Source: UBA1573 sp034005165 (GTDB taxonomy: Bacteria > Pseudomonadota > Alphaproteobacteria > Micavibrionales > Micavibrionaceae). Taken from it: a stretch of 64,000 nucleotides of DNA. The notes under the pieces are model-generated. The model made no database searches. It was given only the letters and a program-made list of their open reading frames with translations, and was not told where the DNA came from. This document shows positions 25,973 through 35,277 of this stretch, piece after piece; within the stretch, counting starts at the first letter, position 1, and the number at the start of each line of letters is the position of its first letter. A program made the position numbers and the translations under genes. The DNA lies in assembly GCA_034005165.1 (NCBI GenBank), contig JAVEVE010000004.1:1-64000 (forward strand), read 5' to 3'.

Positions 25973-26344
25973 ATGAGAGCGACCATAGAGACAAGCCAAT
26001 TATTAAGCCGCCTTACTCAACAGGCGGCTTTTGATTCTCTCCGCAAGACAAAAACAAGATGGGTTTCCAAGGGGTTTGCCCTGCAAGTGATCGAGCGTCA
26101 GGATGATCCTGATACGTATGGTTTTTGTGTCATTGCCAGCAAGAAAACAGCCAAAAGTGCCGTTGTCCGGAACCGCATGCGCCGCAGATTAAAAGCTGTT
26201 GCGCTTGATATTCTGACGCTTCATGCCAAATCAGGATATGATTATATGTTTGTCGCTCGTCAAGACGCAGAAACACTGGACGCAGAAATTCTGCGCCGCG
26301 ATCTTAAATGGTGCCTCAAAAAACTCGATCTCCTCAAAGGCTGA
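25973..26344 (+). CDS. rnpA: Ribonuclease P protein component
   Basis: 123 residues, basic. The RNR signature region reads FCVIASKKTAKSAVVRNRMR, followed by RRLKAVALDI. It binds RNase P RNA for tRNA 5' maturation. It lies 77 bases after rpmH and 1 base before yidD. Confidence 0.95.
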   Translation: MRATIETSQLLSRLTQQAAFDSLRKTKTRWVSKGFALQVIERQDDPDTYGFCVIASKKTAKSAVVRNRMRRRLKAVALDILTLHAKSGYDYMFVARQDAETLDAEILRRDLKWCLKKLDLLKG

Positions 26345-26345
26345 T

Positions 26346-26609
26346 ATGACACGCAATCCACTTACGCTCGTTATGTTCGGAATTATCCGCCTTTACAGGC
26401 TGATTTTCTCTGCATGGTTTGGAAACCAATGCCGATTTTATCCGACTTGCTCCCATTATGCCGAGGATGCCTTTAAAACACACGGCTTTTTAAAGGGCTT
26501 TGGTCTGATGGTATGGCGGATATTACGGTGCAACCCTTGGTACTCCGGGCCATGGACAGATCCTGTTCCTCCTAAAACAGCCCCCCAAAAAACAAGGATT
26601 AGCAAATAG
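26346..26609 (+). CDS. yidD: Membrane protein insertion efficiency factor YidD
   Basis: 87 residues from the ATG at 26346, one base after the rnpA stop. The family signature is complete: GIIRLYRLIFSAWFGNQCRF, then YPTCSHYAEDAF and RILRCNPWYSGPWTDPVP. The protein assists YidC-dependent membrane insertion. The position between rnpA and yidC is standard. Confidence 0.96.
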   Translation: MTRNPLTLVMFGIIRLYRLIFSAWFGNQCRFYPTCSHYAEDAFKTHGFLKGFGLMVWRILRCNPWYSGPWTDPVPPKTAPQKTRISK

Positions 26610-26711
26610 GCCGCGACAAGAGAGGGTTTGCGCGATTGTGCCTTTCCCGCTATAAGAAGCCTGTTTCGATATATTGATAAATACAAAATAGCTTATGGAG
26701 CAGAACGAGAG

Positions 26712-28616
26712 ATGACATCTCCCATGAAACCCCCTCAAACAAATCAATCCATGCACCCGCAGGATAAGAAAAATCTGATTATTTTTGCAATCGCGGCAAT
26801 GAGCTTGTGGTTTCTGTTCGATCATTTTGTCATGGGGCCACGTGCAGATGCGCTTCAAAAGGCGCGTGAAGAAGCTGCGCAAAATGCTCCTCAAGCTGTT
26901 ATCACCCAGAAGGTATCCGTACCGGATGAAGAAATTATTCTACCGCGCGAAGATCGTCTGGAGCAAAATGCTCGCATTGTAATTGACTCTCCTGAACTTA
27001 AGGGATCAATTTCCCTAAAGGGTGGCAGAATTGATGATATTTCCTTAAAACATTTCTCCGTAGGACTTGAAGATGACACTAGCGTTGTCTTAATGTCTCC
27101 ATCAGGATCAGATGGAGCACACTACACTGAAAGCGGATGGTTAAGCGCCGACACCTCTTTGCGTTTGCCGGATCAGAATACAGTATGGTCAGTGAACGGA
27201 GACAGTCAGGTTCTCGGAAAAGATGCGCCTGTTACACTGACATGGGATAATGGGAATGGTTTGATTTTCTCGCGCACCTATTCAATCGATGACCATTTTA
27301 TGTTTAACCTGTCGCAGTCTGTTGAAAACAGGACCGATAAAAATATTTCGTTATATCCTTATATCTCTTTGGCACGCCGCGGTATTCCGAAAGACTTTTC
27401 AAAGACCGTTGCGTATGAAGGCCCCCTCGGCTATATCGGCGATGAAATGTACGAGATCGGATACGAAGATCTGTTTGAAGGAAAATCAGAGTCCCACACT
27501 GCCTTGAACGGATGGATAGGGTTCGGAGAAAAATACTGGCTCTCTGCCATTATTCCGTCCCAAATGAGTGAACACACCTATCGCTTCCAGGCCGTTCCAA
27601 ACAAAAAAAATGAAAGCCTTACGCTATTTCAATTGGATGCTCGTGGCAGCGAGGTTATTATCCCCGCAGGTGGGAAAGCCGAAGAGAGCAGTAACATCTT
27701 TATCGGTGCCAAGAAGCTCTCACTGCTCAATGATTACCAGTCCCAGCTATCTTTGCGCCATTTTGATCTGGCAGTCGATTTCGGTGTTTTGTATTTTCTG
27801 ACAAAACCCTTATACACCGCACTGATTTTCTTTAATGATTTTGTCGGTAATTTCGGTGTTGCAATTATTTTGCTGACAATTTGTGTCCGCTTACTTGTGT
27901 TCCCGTTAGCCAGCAAGTCCTATCGGTCCTTTGCCGCCTTGCGTAAGGTTTCTCCAAGAATGGCAGAAATCAAAGCGCGGTACGGAAACGATAAACCACG
28001 TATGCAGCAAGAGCTAGTCAAGCTCTACGAGAAAGAAAAGGTCAATCCTATGGCCGGATGTTTCCCGTTGCTGTTGCAGATTCCTATTTTCTTTGCTGTC
28101 TATAAAGTGATTACCATCGCCGTTGAAATGCGCCATGCACCATTCTTCGGATGGATTCATGATCTGTCGGCCCATGATCCGCTGTCAGTGTTTAACCTTT
28201 TTGGGGCGTTACCGTATGATGTCCCAGGCTTTATGATGATCGGCCCATGGTCTCTGGTGATGCTCGTAATGTTGCTGATCCAAAAACATTTAAATCCACC
28301 GCCACAAGATCAAATCCAGCGGGATATTGCCAACTACATGCCGTGGATCATGACCTACATGCTCTCCCACTTTGCATCTGGTCTGGTGATTTACTGGGCG
28401 TTCTCGAATATCTTCTCTGTTTGCCAACAGGCTTATATCATGCGCTCTATGGGCGTGCCGATCTATTTGTTCTCTCCGGATGCAGCGCGCGAACATCACG
28501 ATTCACACAAACGCGAAACGGAAAAAGTTCTTGAAGCTGTTCAAAAGGAAAAAGATGGGGAAGCATCTCCGGAGATTTCCGATACTTCCGATTCCGACAA
28601 AAAGGACAAGAGCTAA
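26712..28616 (+). CDS. yidC: Membrane protein insertase YidC
   Basis: 634 residues from the ATG at 26712; GGAG lies about 12 bases upstream, and an earlier frame start at 26628 would add sequence before the membrane helix. The first membrane helix is LIIFAIAAMSLWFLFDHFV. A large periplasmic domain follows, then the C-terminal insertase domain with the cytoplasmic loop and the positively charged Arg in FPLASKSYRSFAALRKVSP, and further helices ending near SQ/CQQAYIM. It inserts and folds inner-membrane proteins, alone or with SecYEG. The C-terminal tail is charged. Confidence 0.97.
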   Translation: MTSPMKPPQTNQSMHPQDKKNLIIFAIAAMSLWFLFDHFVMGPRADALQKAREEAAQNAPQAVITQKVSVPDEEIILPREDRLEQNARIVIDSPELKGSISLKGGRIDDISLKHFSVGLEDDTSVVLMSPSGSDGAHYTESGWLSADTSLRLPDQNTVWSVNGDSQVLGKDAPVTLTWDNGNGLIFSRTYSIDDHFMFNLSQSVENRTDKNISLYPYISLARRGIPKDFSKTVAYEGPLGYIGDEMYEIGYEDLFEGKSESHTALNGWIGFGEKYWLSAIIPSQMSEHTYRFQAVPNKKNESLTLFQLDARGSEVIIPAGGKAEESSNIFIGAKKLSLLNDYQSQLSLRHFDLAVDFGVLYFLTKPLYTALIFFNDFVGNFGVAIILLTICVRLLVFPLASKSYRSFAALRKVSPRMAEIKARYGNDKPRMQQELVKLYEKEKVNPMAGCFPLLLQIPIFFAVYKVITIAVEMRHAPFFGWIHDLSAHDPLSVFNLFGALPYDVPGFMMIGPWSLVMLVMLLIQKHLNPPPQDQIQRDIANYMPWIMTYMLSHFASGLVIYWAFSNIFSVCQQAYIMRSMGVPIYLFSPDAAREHHDSHKRETEKVLEAVQKEKDGEASPEISDTSDSDKKDKS

Positions 28617-28618
28617 AG

Positions 28619-29245
28619 ATGTCAGACATAGACGCCGAAACCCTTCGTACGATCCGTAAGGTCTTCTCAGGACCTTGCGATTTCCGCTTGGGGATTGCGG
28701 ATCTAAAACAACTCCCTCCAAGCCAGATTCCGGAGATTGCGTTTGCCGGACGCTCGAATGTCGGGAAGTCTTCACTTATCAATGCCTTGATGGGACGCAA
28801 GATCGCTCACGTCTCGCATACGCCGGGGCGCACGCAACAGCTCAATTTCTTTGATGTAGGAAACCACTTCTGGCTGGTGGATATGCCGGGATACGGCTAT
28901 GCTAAGGTTTCTAAAGAGCTCAAGAAAAATTGGAATATTGTCCTTCGGGATTATCTCAAAGGACGTCCGAATTTGCGTGTCGTCTTTTTATTGATTGATA
29001 GCCGCCACGGCCTAAAAGAGACAGATATCGAGATGATGAAGATGCTTGATACTTCCGCGGTTGCTTACCGGATTATCCTGACAAAATCGGATCATCCCAA
29101 AAAGTCAGATCTTGAAAGTATGAAAGAAACAGTCGAAGGCAGCCTCAAGAAACATCCTGCGGCATTTCCGTTCGTACAACCTGTCAGTTCGTGGGAAAAA
29201 GAAGGCCTGGAAGAATTGCAGCAGACTATTCTGGGTTTGATCTAA
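28619..29245 (+). CDS. engB: Ribosome biogenesis GTPase EngB
   Basis: 208 residues. G1 is GRSNVGKSSLINAL, G3 is DMPGYGYA, and G4 is TKSD; the switch region HTPGRTQQLNFF is family-typical. It helps large ribosomal subunit assembly (and, in some species, division). Starts 2 bases after the yidC stop; last gene of the rpmH operon in this window. Confidence 0.97.
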   Translation: MSDIDAETLRTIRKVFSGPCDFRLGIADLKQLPPSQIPEIAFAGRSNVGKSSLINALMGRKIAHVSHTPGRTQQLNFFDVGNHFWLVDMPGYGYAKVSKELKKNWNIVLRDYLKGRPNLRVVFLLIDSRHGLKETDIEMMKMLDTSAVAYRIILTKSDHPKKSDLESMKETVEGSLKKHPAAFPFVQPVSSWEKEGLEELQQTILGLI

Positions 29246-29254
29246 GCGGAAGAC

Positions 29255-29926
29255 TTACTCAGCTTCAAGAATGCTATAAAAGAGTTTTTTACCAGATGCA
29301 TTCTGTACACATAGTGCCGGAATTTCTTCACAATCTGCGCAATTGGAGATCATAAAATCGGCATTTGTTCCGGTGTGAAGGTCATCATCAATAAATAGAT
29401 TTTCGAGAGTATCTCCACTAACTGTCGGAATCGTAACACTTCCTGTCAACTTTTTGTTCAGAGATTCACAGACCTTTGTTGTAATTTCATAAGCAACAAA
29501 CAGAATATCAAATGTGCCACTCGGGGTCCATTCTACAGAGTTGAACCGCCCGACATAGTACCCAGGTGAGGGATTGGAGCCATCATCTTCAATCGCCAGT
29601 TTCGGCAAAGATTTATAATTGAGACCGCCGCCATCAGGATGAAACACTTTATCTATAGTTGGGGCGGTATTGAAATCTGTATCATCTGGCAACATGAAAT
29701 CCAGAGCATCATTCGAGACATGCATAGCCTGCATCTGTGTGATCGCATTGGTTGTAGATGCTGCAAATCCTAGAATTTCATTTACGGCGACCTCTTCCCG
29801 GCCTTCGTTCAGATTGCCTGTGTCGTCGCCTTCACTCCCGCTTCTGGAGATAGCAAATGTTAAAGCCCCGAACAGGATGACCGCAATCAGGATATAGAGG
29901 AATGCGTTACCGTTTTGATTTTTCAT
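29255..29926 (-). CDS. Pilin-like exported protein, dispersed family member A
   Basis: 223 residues when started at the ATG at 29926 (an upstream GTG at 29947 is possible). A short polar N-terminus (MKNQNGN) leads straight into a hydrophobic helix, AFLYILIAVILFGALTFAI, as in type IV pilins or pseudopilins; then follow a Ser/Gly/Asp stretch and a helical region. The rest shares with two other genes here (47427 and 62384) a GGG-containing motif (HPDGGGLNYKS), a Val-Cys-Glu segment (ITTKVCESLNKKL) and a C-terminal Tyr-rich end (FYSILEAE). Four further Cys lie near the C-terminus (CADCEEIPALC). No peptidase or pilus gene lies next to it. Function unknown. Confidence 0.6.
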   Translation of the reverse strand: MKNQNGNAFLYILIAVILFGALTFAISRSGSEGDDTGNLNEGREEVAVNEILGFAASTTNAITQMQAMHVSNDALDFMLPDDTDFNTAPTIDKVFHPDGGGLNYKSLPKLAIEDDGSNPSPGYYVGRFNSVEWTPSGTFDILFVAYEITTKVCESLNKKLTGSVTIPTVSGDTLENLFIDDDLHTGTNADFMISNCADCEEIPALCVQNASGKKLFYSILEAE

Positions 29927-30030
29927 ACCTTTATTGTAGCACAGCACTCGCCAATTGAATACACCCTTCGCGCCATTTAAGGGTGGAAATTAGATTGGCG
30001 ATATTGTGTAGCCCGTGCTAGTCTTTTTCC

Positions 30031-31272
30031 ATGTCCATTGATCTTACCTTTGATATTTTATCTCTAGGGCTCGGCTTTGCGGGTGGAGCTCTCCTTGTTT
30101 TTGCACTTTTGTGGCCGAAGCTCTCACGGTCGCGCGACATACAGGAAAGCATGAGTTCTGCATTCGATCTTATGGCACAGGACTCATTGCGCAAATCTCA
30201 AGACCAGTTCTTGCAACTGGCGCAGGAAAAATTAAGACAAGCCCAGATGGAAGGGGCATTCGATCTGGAACGCCGTCAGAAATCCATCTCCGATCTGGTT
30301 GACCCGATCGGAAAAAGTCTCAAGGATATGGAAGGAAAAATCGAGTCTCTTGGGAAGGCTGGAGCCGGGCTTGAAGCGCAGTTAAAAACTTTTTCGGATG
30401 ACCAGCGTTATTTGCGTGAGCAAACGCAAAGTCTGGTTCAGGTTCTCCGTAACCCGACAGCGCGCGGTCGCTGGGGCGAGATGCAGTTACAACGCACATT
30501 CGAAATGGTCGGGTTTATTGAAGGTGTGCATTACACCACACAAAAGGCAGTCATTGCCGATGGCGTCACACAGAAGCCAGACTTTATCGTGACTCTCCCC
30601 AACGGCATCCAGATTGTTATTGATGTCAAAACTCCGCTAGATCCTTACTGGTCCTTAATTGATGAAACAGGCACGCCTGAGCAAGAAAAAGCCTTGGGCA
30701 ACTTCAGCCAAAGAGTTCGTGATCACTTGAAGGCTCTTTCTAATAAAGATTATTGGCGACAATTTGACAGCCCAGAATTTGTTGTGATGTTCTTGCCGTC
30801 CGAGAGCCTTTATTCTCTAGCAGTTTCCCAAGACCAGAGCTTACTGGAAGAGGCATCGCGTGCCAATATTATCTTGGCATCTCCCACTACGATTATGGGA
30901 TTATTGCGCGTTGTGATGTATGGATGGCAACAGCAAAAGATTGCCGAAGAAGCTCAGACAGTCGCCAATCTCGGAGCGGATGTGTACCGCAGAATAGCAA
31001 CGTTCGGAGAACATATGAGCAAGCTCGGGCGTAGCCTTAATTCTTCTGTTGATCAGTATAATAAATCTATCGGCTCTCTGGACTCCATGGTTATGCCTGC
31101 TTTGCGCCGCTTCAAAGATTTACAGGTATCAACTGGCGGTAAAGAAATTCCCCAGATGGAACCAATCGAAAAGCCCACCAATATTCTCTCTTCTCCAGAG
31201 CTTCAAAATGAAGGGAACGATATGAGCATCACACCGTTCCCCGAAAGATCAAAACAAAGTATCGAGCGCTAG
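30031..31272 (+). CDS. rmuC: DNA recombination protein RmuC
   Basis: 413 residues. An N-terminal hydrophobic segment is followed by a coiled-coil region (about 50-140) and the RmuC nuclease-like domain with NPTARGRWGEMQLQRTFEMV, KPDFIVTLPNG and VIDVKTPLDPYW. The family limits genome rearrangements at inverted repeats and has a PD-(D/E)xK-type fold. No neighbour shows a linked role; it is convergent with lolA, whose stop lies one base away. Confidence 0.93.
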   Translation: MSIDLTFDILSLGLGFAGGALLVFALLWPKLSRSRDIQESMSSAFDLMAQDSLRKSQDQFLQLAQEKLRQAQMEGAFDLERRQKSISDLVDPIGKSLKDMEGKIESLGKAGAGLEAQLKTFSDDQRYLREQTQSLVQVLRNPTARGRWGEMQLQRTFEMVGFIEGVHYTTQKAVIADGVTQKPDFIVTLPNGIQIVIDVKTPLDPYWSLIDETGTPEQEKALGNFSQRVRDHLKALSNKDYWRQFDSPEFVVMFLPSESLYSLAVSQDQSLLEEASRANIILASPTTIMGLLRVVMYGWQQQKIAEEAQTVANLGADVYRRIATFGEHMSKLGRSLNSSVDQYNKSIGSLDSMVMPALRRFKDLQVSTGGKEIPQMEPIEKPTNILSSPELQNEGNDMSITPFPERSKQSIER

Positions 31273-31273
31273 G

Positions 31274-31897
31274 TTACTTGTTATATCCTTTTGGTGCAGG
31301 ATCGTGATAGGCGAATAGTCCATCTTGTTTGAACTTGACGCCTTTCTTGACATTAAACAATTCGGTTTCAGTTATATTGCCCATTGTGTCAATAATCCGC
31401 CATTTTTTCAGATCAAACTCCCCACTTTTCTCTTCCGAGAATCCAAGAACCAATGTTCCTGATTCAGGTTGTTCGCTTTGAACCAAAGAAATCTGGACCA
31501 ATTCTCCAGAACGCATGATCTTTGTTACTTTCAAATCTCCGGAGAGTTTAAGGTTCTTGCGTAATAGAAAGTCCGCAAGGGTCTCCGAGATCGGTGCGTG
31601 GGATTGCTGCTTGAGCTGGGAGTCGTAGAAATAGATAAAGATGCCATCTGCTACCACAAAGTCTTCATTCGGAAGGTCATACTGGAATCGTAATTTTCCC
31701 GGGCGTGAGAGATAGAAGGTTCCGCGTTGCTGATGACCATCTACTGTTGTTTGAACAAAACGCGCTTCAACAGTTTTCAGCCCTGCAAAATAAGCCTCCG
31801 CTTTCTGAACTTCCGCAGGTGTAGCTGCGCGCGCGGCAAACGGAATGACCATCAGAGCAGTCAAAACTAGACAGATTGAATAAATTTTATGAACCAT
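31274..31897 (-). CDS. lolA: Outer-membrane lipoprotein carrier protein LolA
   Basis: 207 residues. A signal peptide (about 1-24, ending AARAA) is followed by the LolA fold: FAGLKTVEARFVQTTVDGHQ, then RGTFYLSRPGKLRFQYDLP, which is family-typical. LolA is the periplasmic chaperone that carries lipoproteins from LolCDE to the outer membrane. AAGGA lies before the ATG. It is a single gene, divergent from uvrD. Confidence 0.92.
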   Translation of the reverse strand: MVHKIYSICLVLTALMVIPFAARAATPAEVQKAEAYFAGLKTVEARFVQTTVDGHQQRGTFYLSRPGKLRFQYDLPNEDFVVADGIFIYFYDSQLKQQSHAPISETLADFLLRKNLKLSGDLKVTKIMRSGELVQISLVQSEQPESGTLVLGFSEEKSGEFDLKKWRIIDTMGNITETELFNVKKGVKFKQDGLFAYHDPAPKGYNK

Positions 31898-31991
31898 TTT
31901 TTTTCCTTTTCCAGTACCTACTTAGACCAAAACGGGAAAAAGGAAAAGCCTCCCCCTCTCGCGTGAGGCGGTTATTGCAATTCCGTTAAAA

Positions 31992-34256
31992 ATGCCTATT
32001 CTCATCCCTATGATGACATTGCCTGTTTCCCCTGCTTTTCCTCCCTATCTTGACGGATTAAACCCCGCGCAACTCGAAGCTGCGCAGGCTTTGGAAGGAC
32101 CAGTTCTGGTTCTAGCGGGTGCAGGGACAGGAAAAACCCGAGTTCTGACAACGCGTTTGGCACATTTGATCCAATCCGGTCGCGCTTTTCCATCCCAGAT
32201 ACTGGCAGTTACTTTCACCAATAAGGCCGCGCACGAGATGAAAGAACGTGTCTCTAAACTTCTTGGGGGAGCGCCTGTTGAAGGATGGGCTCTGGGAACT
32301 TTTCATGCTCTGGCAGCCCGCCAATTGCGTCGTCACGCCGATCTTGTCGGACTAAGCTCGTCCTTTACTATTCTTGATCCAGATGATTGCTTGCGACTGA
32401 TTAAGCAAATTGCAGAAGCCCGTCAAATTGATGTGAAAAAAACCGCGCCGAAAATGATGTTAGCCACGATTGAGCGTTGGAAGGACCGAGCATTATCGCC
32501 AGAGGACATTAACCCGAAGGAAGCGGGAGATATTGCTAACGGACAAATGCAGGCGATTTATGCCGAATATCAATCCCGTCTCAAGGCCGTTAATGCTTGC
32601 GATTTCGGGGACTTGCTGCTGCATATGATCCGCATCCTCAAAAACCCTGCCAACAATCAGTTATTGGCAGATTATCACCGTCGCTATAAGTATATTATGG
32701 TCGATGAATATCAGGACACTAACGTTGCACAATATATGTGGTTGCGTCTTCTGGCTCAAGGATCAAACAATCTTTGCTGTGTCGGAGATGATGACCAATC
32801 CATTTACGGATGGCGTGGTGCAGAGGTTGGAAATATTCTGCGATTTGAAAAAGATTTCCCGAGTGCAAAGATTATCCGCCTAGAACAAAATTACCGCTCG
32901 ACAGGCCATATTCTGGGCGCTGCCGGTGGGGTCATTGCGAATAATACAGGTCGTCTAGGAAAAACGCTCTGGAGTGACGGAGAGGACGGGCAAAAAGTCC
33001 GCGTTCAAGGCTTGTGGGACGGAGAAGCCGAAGCCCGCTTTGTTATTGAAGAAATTGAAAGTTTACAGCACAAAAAAATATCCCTTAGCCAGGTCTCTAT
33101 TCTGGTGCGAGCCGGATTCCAAATGCGAGAATTTGAAGAGCGTTTGATCCAGATGGGCATCCCTTACCGTGTCTTCGGCGGACCTCGTTTTTATGAGCGT
33201 CAGGAAATACGTGATGCACTTGCGTATTTTCGTGTTGTTGTGCAGCCAGCGGATGATCTGGCATTCGAGCGTATTGTGAATGTACCGAAGCGAGGCATAG
33301 GAGACGCTACAATTAAGAACATTCGGGAATATGCGCGGACGAACGGCGTACCGATGACGGTTGCTACTGGCGACATGATTGCGAAGAACCAATTTAAAGG
33401 TAAAGCAGGAAATGCTCTTTCTTTGCTTATGGCTGATTTCGCACGCTGGCAATCTTTGATTTCCACTACCGCACATGGCGATCTGGCCGGACAAATTTTG
33501 GATGAGTCCGGTTATCTTACAATGTGGCAAACCGATAAATCTCCTGAGGCACAAGGTCGTGTCGAGAACTTGAAAGAATTGATTGCGGGCATGGAGGAAT
33601 TTGATTCCCTTCCTGCTTTTCTGGAACATGTTGCTTTGGTCATGGAAACACAAAATGCCGTGACTGGAGATGAATGTGTTTCCCTGATGACGCTTCATGG
33701 TGCTAAGGGTCTCGAATTTGATTGTGTTTACCTCCCCGGTTGGGAAGACGGATTATTCCCATCCCAAAAATCCATGGATGAAAATGGCCTAAAGGGACTG
33801 GAGGAAGAGCGGCGTCTCGCTTATGTGGGGATTACACGCGCAAGAAAACAAGCCACTATTACCTTTGCTGCAAACAGGCGCATGTACGGGAATTGGGTTA
33901 ATGCACTACCGTCCCGATTTGTTGAAGAATTGCCCGAAGATCATATCGAAGCTGTTTCAGAATCAGGGCTTTATCGTCCGGGACGCTCCCAACATTGGGA
34001 CTCCTCCGGATTGGAGCCTGAGCGTACGTCCTATCAACGTTCTACTCCTGCTTATCAGGCCACACCACAACACGCACCACAAAATCCAAGCTATACAAAA
34101 CCTTCTGTTGCCGGATTTCAACTCGGGGATCGTGTGCGTCATGCGACATTTGGCGAGGGGCGCGTTATTCATGTGGCAGGCGCAAAACTCGACGTCCGTT
34201 TCTCGGACGGGTCAACCAAGCGTCTCATGGATAGCTTTGTTGAGAAGATTTCCTGA
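31992..34256 (+). CDS. uvrD: UvrD/PcrA-type DNA helicase
   Basis: 754 residues, superfamily 1A. Walker A is GAGTGKTRVLTTR, motif II VDEYQDTN, motif III GDDDQSIYGWRGA, motif IV QNYRST, motif V MTLHGAKGLEFD and motif VI VGITRARK. The C-terminal region GDRVRHATFGEGRVIHVAGA is the Tudor-like tail seen in PcrA/UvrD. It unwinds DNA 3'-5' in excision repair, mismatch repair and removal of RecA. The start is uncertain: ATGs at 31992, 32010 and 32013 all lack a good ribosome site. Confidence 0.93.
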   Translation: MPILIPMMTLPVSPAFPPYLDGLNPAQLEAAQALEGPVLVLAGAGTGKTRVLTTRLAHLIQSGRAFPSQILAVTFTNKAAHEMKERVSKLLGGAPVEGWALGTFHALAARQLRRHADLVGLSSSFTILDPDDCLRLIKQIAEARQIDVKKTAPKMMLATIERWKDRALSPEDINPKEAGDIANGQMQAIYAEYQSRLKAVNACDFGDLLLHMIRILKNPANNQLLADYHRRYKYIMVDEYQDTNVAQYMWLRLLAQGSNNLCCVGDDDQSIYGWRGAEVGNILRFEKDFPSAKIIRLEQNYRSTGHILGAAGGVIANNTGRLGKTLWSDGEDGQKVRVQGLWDGEAEARFVIEEIESLQHKKISLSQVSILVRAGFQMREFEERLIQMGIPYRVFGGPRFYERQEIRDALAYFRVVVQPADDLAFERIVNVPKRGIGDATIKNIREYARTNGVPMTVATGDMIAKNQFKGKAGNALSLLMADFARWQSLISTTAHGDLAGQILDESGYLTMWQTDKSPEAQGRVENLKELIAGMEEFDSLPAFLEHVALVMETQNAVTGDECVSLMTLHGAKGLEFDCVYLPGWEDGLFPSQKSMDENGLKGLEEERRLAYVGITRARKQATITFAANRRMYGNWVNALPSRFVEELPEDHIEAVSESGLYRPGRSQHWDSSGLEPERTSYQRSTPAYQATPQHAPQNPSYTKPSVAGFQLGDRVRHATFGEGRVIHVAGAKLDVRFSDGSTKRLMDSFVEKIS

Positions 34257-34323
34257 TTTTTCTTGCAGAACACTTTTACGTTCTGTAAAAGGTTTCATTA
34301 CTCTATTTTCATAATGATAAATT

Positions 34324-35034
34324 ATGTTTCGTGTAAAGATATTTATGCCGATGCCTGAAATTCCTGATTTCACAAATCCGGAGAATAATGAAATATTGCG
34401 TTATGCGTGTAGCGCCGAGGACTTACATCGCTTTGATCTTGAATTGGACCAATCCAAACCTGATCTGTTCATGAAGGCTATGGAATGCCTTATGCAGCTC
34501 CTGCACAAGCCGGAAGAATTTCCTGATCCTCACCATATCGTCAAAGGTATCTTTTCAAAGAGTGTTCATCCGAATATTTTCTTTGCCCGACAGAACCTTA
34601 TTTCTGCCAATAATATTCTTGCTCTTTGTACAAATGATGCGCGACCTGAAACAGCTCGTGCGGGTGCGTTGCTTCTGGCCGAGTTTATCAGATGCCGCCA
34701 TTTGGGAAGAGCAACAGAAGATTACAGTGTGAATGCCGATAAACTTGTTCGGGATGCAAAAGACTATCTGAAGGGTGCTTTCGATCAGACTAAGCTTTTT
34801 GGCTCGGTTAAGATGATCCAAAACACATTGGTTGAGATGGTTCGTGACGTTGATTTATCAGGCCATGAACTCGGTGCTGTCCAGATCTTAAATATGCTCT
34901 CTGATGATGCGTCTGAGATTGGCGGAGCGCGTTACTGGACGAAAAAAATTACTGCAGTTCGGGATGCGCAAGCAGCAAATATCGACTTAGTTGGTACGAG
35001 CAACAGAAGATTTTCCTTTCGTTTTGAACCATGA
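34324..35034 (+). CDS. Hypothetical protein
   Basis: 236 residues, soluble and apparently all-helical. Repeated helical blocks (ARPETARAGALLLAEFI, LSGHELGAVQILNMLSDDA) suggest a helical-repeat or HEAT-like fold, but I do not recognise a family. No signal peptide. It follows uvrD by 68 bases; co-transcription is possible. The start could also be at 34345. Confidence 0.65.
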   Translation: MFRVKIFMPMPEIPDFTNPENNEILRYACSAEDLHRFDLELDQSKPDLFMKAMECLMQLLHKPEEFPDPHHIVKGIFSKSVHPNIFFARQNLISANNILALCTNDARPETARAGALLLAEFIRCRHLGRATEDYSVNADKLVRDAKDYLKGAFDQTKLFGSVKMIQNTLVEMVRDVDLSGHELGAVQILNMLSDDASEIGGARYWTKKITAVRDAQAANIDLVGTSNRRFSFRFEP

Positions 35035-35277
35035 GTTTTTTTCCTCATAACAGCAAGAACTGAAGGTCATCGTTATCAGCCAACACGTGACCTCTATTTT
35101 GTTGCAAAGCAGTGTGATCTTATATATAACACTTGCGATAAATGTTGGGCAAAATTTTGCCGTATTTATGACCCTAAGCAGTTGAATCTATTTATATAAA
35201 TTCATTTGTCTCAGGCAGCTTAGCGTTCAAATTTTTTAAAGGTATGACACTTAATATTTAGGAGTAAGTGTTTAAGG

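Noticed and set aside
33063..33698. Long minus-strand frame of about 211 codons inside uvrD
   Set aside because: The opposite strand encodes conserved helicase motifs; the antisense frame has no protein-like features.
34266..34292. Overlapping small hairpins after uvrD (cagaac/gttctg and cttttac/gtaaaag)
   Set aside because: Neither is followed by a T-run and the two exclude each other; too weak for a terminator call.
35035..35277. Gap searched for a tRNA or small gene
   Set aside because: No cloverleaf, no conserved RNA and no credible frame was seen; it looks like an AT-rich intergenic region.
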